Assembly (NCBI RefSeq): GCF_029784165.1
Contig: NC_073696.1
Span: forward strand, 100,990,065-101,054,064
Direction of reading: 5' to 3'
DNA length: 64,000 nucleotides
Source: Wyeomyia smithii
Taxonomy: Eukaryota > Arthropoda > Insecta > Diptera > Culicidae
Positions within the stretch are counted from its first letter, which is position 1; every line of letters starts with the position of its first letter. The notes under the pieces were generated by a model, which was not told where the DNA came from, did no database searches, and saw nothing but the letters and a program-made list of their open reading frames with translations. The translations under genes were made by a program, and so were the position numbers. This document shows, in pieces, positions 33,002 to 42,393 of the stretch.

Positions 33002-34782
33002 GTGCATTCCAAAAGCTCAAACCGGAAAAAGAAAGATTATAGCTATACAACCATTCCTATGAATTTTGATGCCCCTAGCCATTACCAAAACGCGTCGACT
33101 TACACAGGAGTGTCGTATAGAAATTGCTCTCCGGGCTCGTCGCTAGGGTTTGCAATCCCGAGAACGATTTCCCGGGAATTACCTTTTCCCGGGATTCCCG
33201 GATCCCGGGAACCGAAATATTGATTCCCGGGATCCCGGGATTCCCGAGTCCCTCGAAAAATTTCGCAATATTCAACATAGTTCCCCACACAATAGTGCAA
33301 TAAAACTGAATATCGTATCGTAAAGCGAAACTTATGTTGTCAAAGAATATAGCAGCTTTAAAATGGGCACTATACGAAGCAAATATTTGCTTGAAATGAC
33401 GGCCGATATTTGCTGGCCGTGTACTAACAAATTATTTGCTCGAATTATTCGACAAAAATAATTGTTGTCTTGTTCAGTGAATGAAAAATTGTCAATTTCA
33501 GTAAACCAAAGTCGTTCTATACCAGTAAGTTCACTACTGAGCGAATGGTTGCTCGATTTTTTTTCTTCATTGATGCAAATTTTCGAAACCTGTAGGTTGA
33601 TGGAAAAATTTAAAATCCGTAAATCAATGCGACCAGAAATAAATTATTTAATAAAACTTAGTCAGTGTAACTTGGGTCGTGGCCGCAATTTTACATCAAA
33701 AATCATCTTCGCAGGTTGATTACGTAGGCATTCCAATGCTCAAGAAATGACTTACTTAGGGTCGTATTGAAGTGATTATTTAGTATTCTATCATTTCCTT
33801 TTGGTTTGTCTCGATCTTTTACAAAAAACCGCCAAGTGGCCAAATAACATTCTAGTTAAACAATCAAAATTCTTATACGGAATCCTGCTCTCTAATCAAT
33901 GGTAATACCAATTCCAAAAGGGTTTGAGGTATTTTTCTGTCAACAAAAACTAGATTTGCGGCAGTTTTTTTAAATAATTCGCATCGTGTAATGGGATAGT
34001 AAACATATTTGATAAAAAATGATCAAAAACGCTATGCTACCGTTTAAGCAAACAAAGATTTAAGCAAATATTCGTTGTAGTGTAATAGTATAGCATACAC
34101 TAGCCCGAAGATATATTTTGGTTAAAAAAATTCAGTATCGAATAGCAAATATTTGCCTCGTTTAAGGCCTCCCTAACAATCAGCTAACTCTCCAACAAAC
34201 TGAAAGTATTGGACAGTGGACACTCCAGTTTCTATTGAAATGTAGCAAGAGCTGGAATCAGTGATTTAGAAGTATGTATTATAGAAATCGAACACTAGCG
34301 GTGATTCAGCGGACTTAAGTAGAGTTTAGCGGATCTGAAGCGATTGTTTGACGACTTGAAAACCCTGAAAGCCAATCTTCTGCAAATATTTGCAACACAA
34401 ATCGACGCGAATTTGAATAAGTTTTATTTTTTAATTGATAATTTTTTTTTTCTTCATTTATAAATTGATAATTAATAATGAAGTTATAAACGATTTTTGA
34501 ATACCTTTTATCAATAAACTTTATTTGAAATTTAATTTCTGTTATGAAATTATTCTCCATTCCCGGGAATTCCCGGGAAATGAGATATTTCATTCCCGTT
34601 TCCCGGGAAATCGATTCCCGGGAATATTGCAAGTCCTACTCGTCGCTTCAACGTTATGTTTACGAGGTAACTCATTTAAGTCTCTGAAAAAAACGATAAG
34701 GGCTAGGGACACCAAAATTCACAGGAATGGTTGAATAGCTATAATCTTTAATTTTTTTCCGGTTTGAGCCTTTGGAGTGCAC
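33002..34782. mobile_element. Fold-back MITE (family F1, copy 3) split by a hAT-type element
   Basis: The left terminus (33002-33085: GTGCATTCCAAAAGCTCAAA, then GATTATAGCTATACAACC and GATGCCCCTAGCC) is inverted at 34687-34782 (GGGCTAGGGAC, GGAATGGTTGAATAGCTATA, CCGGTTTGAGCCTTTGGAGT). Removing the insert at 33144-34638 and one TSD copy leaves a MITE of about 280 bp. No coding capacity. Confidence 0.8.
33144..34638. mobile_element. hAT-type non-autonomous element with exact 8-bp TSD
   Basis: CTCGTCGC flanks both ends (33136-33143 and 34639-34646). The left end TAGGGTTTGCAATCCCG and the reverse complement of the right end TAGGACTTGCAATATTCCCG match. Both termini are packed with TTCCCGGGAA palindromes (33164-33250 and 34555-34628), the kind of subterminal repeat array hAT transposases bind. 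The 1,495-bp interior is A+T-rich and has no transposase. Confidence 0.88.
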
Positions 34783-34974
34783 CTGTGTTGACCAGTGTAA
34801 TCGAAGGCCACCCTGAGATACACTTGAACAGTTATTACATTGGGCTCAGATAAAAGTATTTATCAAAACGATAGCATAAGTACTACTTTATACACACAAA
34901 AATTGAATGGTGCGAAATCTCATCAATATTGTACGGAATTAACGCAACTTTTGATTAAAATTGATACCTGGATA

Positions 34975-35700
34975 ACGGATATGTGTTCGACATAACGCAA
35001 TCGATGCTCTATCGCAGTGGTTCTCAAGAAATTTTGAACAACGTACAGGATAGTCCATCCGGCGCATATCACATGATCCAAGGTAGCTTTGACAAGTCAG
35101 GGTCAGTTCATCCGGTAAATCATAGTCGTTCATCATTTGCCATAGCTGTTATCGATCGGCTGTATCATACGCTGCCTTAAAGTTCACGAAGACATTTCTG
35201 AAAGATCTGCTGGAGAATGAAGATTTAAACCGTAGTAGCGCGTACTTGCGTGAAGTCCGCTTGGCATTGCCCTACGAATTCTTTTGCTAGAGGAGAAAGA
35301 CGGCGGAGCCGGAGCTGGGGGAGGACTTTTTAGGAGGCGTTGATCAACGTTACGCCACGGTAGTTGGTGCATTGTACTCCTTACATCCATTCCATTGGTA
35401 GTCTCTCTTCCTCCCATATCCTGGAAATTACACAGTGGAATGCCATTGCTAGTGCCACGTTGTCGTGGTTATAAAACTCTGCCGGTAGCCTGTCCCTAGC
35501 TGCGGCTCGATTGTTTTCGCACTTGCGCTCACTTATGATCAGGTTTTCCTCCTCGTCCCTACACATATCTGGACACGTTGTGTAACGCTTACGGGTTTGG
35601 TTTACCTTTTCGTAGAACTTGCGCGCAGAACAGTTGCTCCAGCTTTTCACGATCTCTGTCCTCCTGCTGGTGTTTCTTTCTCCTCAGAATAGTGATCAAC
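34975..35700 (-). pseudogene. RTE/JAM1-like LINE, RT fragment
   Basis: On the minus strand the piece runs from about 35700 down. It begins with a linker (ARKFYEKVNQTRKRYTTCPD, then MCRDEEENLI) and enters the RT fingers (RDRLPAEFYNHDN, then VISRIWEEERLPMEWM). After frame breaks the palm appears: NVFVNFKAAYDTADR with an in-frame stop, then QLWQMMNDYDLPDELT, ending at about 34975. Canonical RTs have F(I/V)DFKAAYD, so the first catalytic Asp is replaced by Asn. Endonuclease, the second catalytic box and the 3' end are missing. It is the same type as 5541-7260 and 57600-58740. Confidence 0.8.
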
Positions 35701-35836
35701 TCATTCCGAGCTTATTAATATTTTGCCGCGTTCTCTCATGTGTTGATGCTTAGATAGTTTTCCCAAGCTGGTTTTTCCATCACCCCATCGCTTGACGGCC
35801 TTTCCGATGCCCGAGTGATACTTGCCCCCCTAAAAA

Positions 35837-37612
35837 AAACTTACGTTGTTTACCCTGGTGTGTGGTTTTCCACACATACAACATTTTAATTTGTTTTGGA
35901 CAAGAAACAACTTAATTTTGCCCCAAACTTATTTTTCTCATTAAGTGCATACATACCTGAAGCTATAGGTACCAAATTATCCTGTTTCGAAAATCGAATG
36001 AGGTATGTATGTGTGCGGAAGTATGTATATGTGTTTATATTTTCATTCTTACGACCATTATATCTCGATTTTCTCAGCATCGGCTGAACCGATTCGATTG
36101 TTCTTAGTCGCGTTTGAAAGAGCTAAAAGTCTAGTTATTTGACGAAAAATATCGTTTTGATCCGAAGGTTCATTCAGAAATGACGTAACGAAATGTGGTC
36201 AGCTTATATAGGAACTGATAAACTAACCGATTTTTTCTTTCAGCGGTTTGACTGATTTGAGTCCTTTTGGTGCTAGATGCGTTTGTTAGGATTTGGAGGG
36301 TAGATTTATTTTCAAAAATATACTTAAAATTTAATGATAATTTCCAAAGGTACGTTGAAAAAAAAAAAAACAAAACAAAACTTGTGGAAACGCCTAGTAC
36401 ATTGTAGTATTTTGGAGGTAACTAATTGAATGATATTATGCGTAGTGTACAAAAACAATCTTGAAAAATACATTTGGATTATCTCAGCAATGGATGTATT
36501 GATTTGATTTTTTTGGCTGCAATTGGAAGGGCTTGAAGGCCATTAGGTCATCATCGGACATTTTTTTGATCCGATGGTTCATGCAAAAGTTACAAAACAA
36601 AACGTGTTTACATGATATGAGACCAATTAAACATGCTATGATAGCAATTGGACAAAAAAAAATCCTTACATCGGCTTGACCAAAAGAAACAATTTGGTGC
36701 TAGGAATGTTCGTAATAATATTCTGAAATCTATGCTAAGCAAAGTAAGCAAAGCCTTGGTGCTACATTTCGATTCGTTCATTATACACAGACTTCGCAGT
36801 CAAATGTTTAGTGTAAAGGACAATAGCGGGGCTAGCGCTACGATCCTACTAACACTAACAGTTTCTCCCGAGCCGAGACTCGAACCCACGACGACTGGCT
36901 TGTTAGCCATCTCGGGAGATCCATTCTAAATAAATTTCAATATATCTAAAAGTGCGAGTATACTTGTCTCGCAGTAGACATAAAACTGTGTAAATGTTGA
37001 ACACTGCTCAACCAGGCTGTGCAAACACTAAATAGGTACTTTTAGCATTAGCGTATTCGTAACCCATATGTGTGAAAATTCTCACACTGGGATGAAACAA
37101 ATAAACACATACCTCACACATGTCCCACGTAGCCTTTTGATTGATTTGATTTTGATGCGAATTACAAGAATGCACCTTTATACATTTCTAAAATCAGTCA
37201 AACCGTTGAAAAAAAATCAATTAGTTTATCAGTTCCCATGTAAATTGATCACCTTTTGTTACGTCATTTTTGAATGAACCTTCGGATCAAAACGATATTT
37301 TTCATCAACTAACTAGACTTTAAGCTCTTTCAAACGCGACTAAGAACAATCGAATCGGTTCAGCCGTTGCTGAGAAAATCGAGATATATTGGTCGTAAGA
37401 ATGAAAATAAACACACATACACATACTTCTGCACACATACACACCTTATTAGATTTTTGAAACAGGATTAATTGGTACCTATAGCTTCAGGTATGAAAGC
37501 ACTCAATGAAAAAAATATGTTTGGGGCAAAATCAAGTTGTTTCTTGTCCAAAATAAATTCGAATGTTGTATGTGTGGAAATCCACACACCAGGGTAAACA
37601 ACGTAAGTTTTG
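35837..37612. mobile_element. 1.8-kb fold-back element with ~430-bp inverted arms
   Basis: 35837-36262 and 37180-37612 are inverted repeats over about 430 bp. Both outer ends read AAAACTTACGTTGTTTACCC, then a GTGTGTGG(T/A)TTTCCACACA block; the inner parts share AACCGATTCGATTGTTCTTA and TTTTGATCCGAAGGTTCATT. The ~0.9-kb loop holds a SINE. No ORF of note. Similar GTGTGG-TTTTCCACAC blocks continue at 37750-37770, outside the right arm. Confidence 0.85.
36741..36921 (-). mobile_element. SINE family A copy in the fold-back loop
   Basis: The minus-strand copy has the B-box (GACTCGAACCC on the plus strand), the anticodon-like arm GACTGGCTTGTTAGCCA and the body GGACAATAGCGGGGCTAGCG. Part of the A-box head is deleted after TTAGCCA. 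A clean TSD was not found. Confidence 0.8.
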
Positions 37613-37843
37613 AAAAATCTCATCAACCAAAAATATTTTTCCCTTGGAGAAAATGTATTTTGTGTTAGATTGATGGTTTAGGAATTGTCAAGAAGTTTCA
37701 TCAAAATCGATCGAGAAGTTTTCGAAAAAAAATCAAAACAAAATTCATTTGTGTGGTTTTCCACACAAGGGTTCAATGAAGGTTAAACGCTTTCACCGTC
37801 TGAGACACAGTTGTATGGGTGATTCTCTGGCGATTTTCTTCTT

Positions 37844-38169
37844 TTTTTTTTTTTATTCTCGCTTATTTTCCGTCGGTCTAGTTCCGCCATTGTTGTGGCC
37901 AATCACCGACGCCCAGGGAGGCGACTCCACACCCAGGACCCTAACTCACGACCCGTTTATTAACGGACCGGCGCCAACGGCTTTACTTCCTCATGCGATG
38001 GAAGGCGTGATCCCAGAGATTTTTCGCCTCAGAAAATCTCCCGGTGTCGGCTGGGATTGAATCTAGACCGGTTGGGTTGGTTGTGAGTGGATCACGCCGT
38101 GGGATTCGAACCCAGGCGTCGAGCGTGGTTGAGGGAGACGTTACCAACCACACTAGGCCCCCGCTCCAC
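37844..38169 (-). mobile_element. tRNA-derived SINE (family B) with poly(A) tail and 13-bp TSD
   Basis: On the minus strand the head contains an A-box-like TAGTGTGGTTGGTAACG and a consensus B-box GGGTTCGAATCCC. A ~250-bp body and a 3' poly(A) run (T run at 37844-37854 on plus) follow. CGATTTTCTTCTT flanks both sides exactly (37831-37843, 38170-38182). The copy is complete, with RNA polymerase III promoter boxes intact. Confidence 0.9.
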
Positions 38170-38182
38170 CGATTTTCTTCTT

Positions 38183-40687
38183 GTTTCGATGGCATCTCGA
38201 TAACCACTAAACCGATTGTTATGAAATTTTGCACAGGTGAATAATACACTCCTAACAAGTTATACTCAACTTTCATCAATTTCTACCCACGGAAAAGTTA
38301 CACACGGATAAAAATGGTGCCGAATATTTCGAGTTTTGTTTTCTTGATTGTTCGTAGCGTAATTGTTAAGGTAGGTTTAACTTTATCTTAAAAAAAACTT
38401 AAAAAAAACTTAAAACTTAAACTTTATCTTAAAGTTTTTTCTAGTCGATCTAAAGACTAGAAAAGATTTTGATATAGAACTCAATAACGTATCTGCTCAC
38501 AGATGTAAAAGTATAAAGTTATAGCATTAAAAAGCAAGAAGAATTTAAAATTACTTACTACAGCCTCAAGCAAATGTGTATCAAAAATACCGAAAACATT
38601 GATCATTCCCGGCATAAAATTTTTTGTGTTGATAAAAACTGGTTTGGCAACCTTTGATTACACAGTGCAACAAAAAAATTACTTTTCTTCTGCCTTGACT
38701 TCTATGTATGATTTTAATATGTATTTTGATGAAAAAACTAATTCCCCCCATATATATGAAGAAAAAATCACAGGAGGGTTGTGTGCAAAGCCACGACCGC
38801 AAGGTTGAAGTAGAATACTTTTACAAGAAAGATAACCCGGCTGTATGCGTGTCAGTCATTTTGAAATCGGATTTGTTTCATATATACCGCTTGTTAAATT
38901 ATTTCCAGTTATACCATTCTACAACGTTCGAAAATTTTTATTCCGTATGTCGTAATATTAATGTACGAAAAATGACGTACGTGTCGCATGGAAGCAGATT
39001 GTTGCGTGTTTGATATTGCTGATGATAGACATGAGTATGAAGGTCAAAATTCTGCTGTGATGTCTATTCATAACCGTCTTCTTCAAGGCGTTACATCCTT
39101 GTTAATGAAGTGTTGTGAATTTTTTAAAACATACTCAGAATCGTGAGCACTTTTCTGTTTAAAATCGTATTTGTTTCATATATACCGCTTGTTATGCACA
39201 GTATCAACGAATCGTAATAAACATCACACTGCTCTGCATTTGCAGCAGCATCTAACCTCAGTTGCAGTTTATTAATAACCATTCATTATGCTCTTCGAAA
39301 AACATTTAGTAGCCTTGAAAATGGCCGATTGCTGCAATTGCAATTTTCATTCAATTATTGCATCATGGTGAGATAGACCCGCTGCAACTGCTACGCTATT
39401 CGTAACCATGCCACATTTGTGGCCGCTATACGCTGCCATTGGTAACGCTGCTCCTGCTGCCCCAGCTGCTATCGATTCTGAGATCCGCTGCAACTAGTGC
39501 GCTATCCATTGCTACGCTACAGCTGTGGTCGCTATCCGCTATCGCTAGTATCCACTGCACTGCTACTGCTGCTGCTAAGGCATGACTGCTGTTGTCGCTG
39601 TCTAGAACTATTATGGGCGGCTTCGGCTGAAACAGGCTCTTATATAGGCCAAATAGCATATTTTCAGTTGCAAGTTGTTCTATCGACCGTGCTTGGGAAG
39701 CAATCATATAACGACCAATCAGAGGTCGAATTTTTCGTTTTAACAAGGCTCGACTATTTTCAATTGAATAATAAAATTACAACTAACTTCATTTGGGAAG
39801 AATTTTAGCAGATTTTCCAACCTATTGCTGCAAGAACGAAGAAAATCCATCGAATATAATAATAGCATTTGAAATTGGACATATTTTTCACTTTTTTCGG
39901 TTTTTGATTTTCATTTCACATCCCTATGTAGCCGAACTTCCTAAGAGAAGTATTCTACTTCAAAAAATTCCCCCGGATTTGTACCAATTTCACCTTAACG
40001 GACAACAATAGCGCCATTTTTGAATTTTTGAAAAATTCAGAAATTTTCAATGTTTTTTCGACGCTATTTTGTTTTAATGCCAAATATCTAAAAAATTCTA
40101 AAAAAAATTCTAAGAGTTTGTTCACATAATAGCATTTACTTACCCGTCTTTAAAAAAACTGAGCTCGAAACGGTGATTCTACAAAAACAGTTTTGGCTTG
40201 GTCTCAGAAATCGATTGTCTGATCCACGTAAAATGTCAGCAACATGTCAATTTTGCCCCAATTCCCATACAATACTAAAATAGGTTTATCTCGACGGAGG
40301 ATTAACTTGAATTAACTTACTTTAACGAATTAACATTGAAATATGTTTAATGTGATATCTAAAGTAAAAGAGATACTCAAAGACGCAATATTAATTTGTC
40401 TTCATATGATCCTCCACCTTTTAGGAGGAGGGGTTTACATTCTTGGCCAGGACGGTCAAAACATAGAAATCTTGCTTCAGCTATGGAACAGAATCATAGC
40501 GTCTTTGATAAAGTTGATTTATTTGAAATGTATAATGCCTATGACATTTCATTTGTCATTATTCGCAGAATTGTCCTACAAGCAATTTCTGCAGTGAGTC
40601 TATTTATCAACGTGGTTTCATCATCAAAGTTGTTCGTTCTAAGCTGCCGATGTTTGAAAACAAAAAAAGGAGGTACGCATGTTTAAT
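38183..40687. other. Unrecognised DNA; GCT/CTG-rich tract at 39230-39620
   Basis: No gene recognised. 39230-39620 is a degenerate GCTGC/GCTATC-rich tract. Just upstream of it on the minus strand (39650-39635) is TATATAAG, so the tract could be the 5' leader of a minus-strand transcript. A 106-codon minus ORF (39746-39426) crosses it but looks like low-complexity read-through. Confidence 0.35.
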
Positions 40688-40702
40688 GCAGGGTGTTAGG
40701 CA

Positions 40703-40917
40703 AAAGCAAAGCAAAGCCTTGGTGCTACATTCCGATCCGGAACATGGCCTTCTGTTTTACTATACACAGACTTCGCAGCCAACCGTTTAGTGTACAGGAC
40801 AATTGCGGGGCTAGCGCTACGATCCTACTGACACTAACAGTCTCTCCCGAGTCAGGACTCGAACCTACGACGACTGGCTTGTTAGGCCAGTATCGTACCT
40901 CGAGACCAGCTGGGGAG
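40703..40917 (-). mobile_element. SINE family A, complete copy with 15-bp TSD
   Basis: Same length (215 bp) and structure as the copy at 20983-21197, on the opposite strand. GCAGGGTGTTAGGCA flanks both sides exactly (40688-40702, 40918-40932). Its head on the minus strand reads CAGCTGGTCTCGAGGTACG with B-box AGGTTCGAGTCC. Confidence 0.92.
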
Positions 40918-40932
40918 GCAGGGTGTTAGGCA

Positions 40933-42094
40933 GCTCACTTAAAATCCTTCGAGGGGTTATATTCGATGACAAAAATCCTTCTACGCATATGGCCAAAATT
41001 TAACTATAGCAGAATTATTCACTTTTTTCAGTTTTCGGTTATGTTTGTCTTTAACGAGATCTAACACAAGAAGTATGACAGCTAACTCAATTCTGTTGGT
41101 TCCCTTGGAAAGCTGAGAAAATTTCGTAATCAATAGTGTCCTAAAAACGTCGAATCAGAGAAAATAAGAAGCACTTAGAAAGGAACAAATGTAAAATCAA
41201 ATTTTTTTTGAGAACTAAACTACAAATTTTGTTAACTAAATTAAACATCAAATCTTTGACACCAAGCATCTAACTCTTTTAGCTGCTATTGCACTTTAAA
41301 AGCAATAAGCTGTGCTTTTATTAAGTGTTACAAGATTCACAATTTTTTATCGATTTTGAGCTGTGCCAGTTTTGAATTCAACTGATGATGCTACCAGCTG
41401 CTACTAAATTGAGACCGTCCTTCCCCCCATCCTTTAGTAAAGAAGCAGATCTTATATAATTTGATTGTCAATATAACCCCTTATGATGGTACCATAATTT
41501 AGGTTTAAATATATATTCATTTTTCAAGAAATATAAAAGCGAGGTTGGAATTGCACTAATAGAATTGTGCTGGTATGCACACGTGAGGAAGTCCAGCCAC
41601 CTTCTGGTAATTATCTAAGCTCCAACTCACTATGCATACTGTGGAATACAGTCGGGTAACTTTTCGCATTACTCACGAATACTTGATATTGTGGTCATCA
41701 TTTTCTGGGGAAGGATTTATTTCATTGTTTTCATAAAATCAAACAAAAATTTTTGTTTTAACAGAAGGTAAGGTTAGTAAATTAAAATGGCGGGTTAAAG
41801 TTATCTAATATACGTATAACATATTAACGACTGACTATTTTTCAAAGAAAACAGCGACCTAACTATTTAAAGAAATTGGTAATAATGAATAGAAGATAAC
41901 CGATATCAAGAAGCAACAGATGATCGCCACAACTCGCTATAATCCTTGCCGGACGAGAGCAATCCACACAGTACAGGTTTTTATTGCCCAGTTTTTATTT
42001 TTATTGGCGTGTTTTACACACATTCCAGCGATGGATGTAATTTCGCGTCTCTTCCCATTTCGCGAGCCGATCAAGTTGCGGCAATGCCCAGGCT
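40933..42094. other. Unrecognised A+T-rich DNA
   Basis: No gene or repeat recognised in this 1.2-kb stretch. Confidence 0.4.
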
Positions 42095-42107
42095 GGAATG
42101 CGATGTA

Positions 42108-42380
42108 ACAATATCAATAATAATATCGCACGCTTAGCCTTGGGGCTAATAGCGGTCTCGATCAACTAGATTAGTTGAGAGAATTCGTTATCGATATTGT
42201 TTTTGGCACATTTTGCATGTGTAGGATAAGTACAACGATACACCGTGCCCCAGTGCTAGGTCGAGAAAATTTCCAGCTCGAAAAGATCCTCGACTCGATC
42301 GGGAATCGAACCCGATATCACAACCGTGTGGAAGAGCTAGCCGACCGACATCGCTAACCACTGAACCACGGAGACCACGA
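42108..42380 (-). mobile_element. tRNA-derived SINE (family C) with 13-bp TSD
   Basis: On the minus strand the head reads CTCCGTGGTTCAGTGGTTAG (A-box) and GGGTTCGATTCCCGATC (perfect B-box). The 3' body contains AGCACTGGGGCACGGTGTAT. GGAATGCGATGTA flanks both sides exactly (42095-42107, 42381-42393). The tRNA-like head does not close an acceptor stem, so it is not a functional tRNA gene. Confidence 0.9.
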
Positions 42381-42393
42381 GGAATGCGATGTA

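Noticed and set aside
39426..39746. 106-codon minus ORF through the GCT-rich tract
   Set aside because: Low-complexity repeats stay open in several frames; no domain or conserved motif.
42301..42380. tRNA gene
   Set aside because: A- and B-boxes are good, but no acceptor stem closes, and the unit is a 273-bp SINE with target-site duplications.
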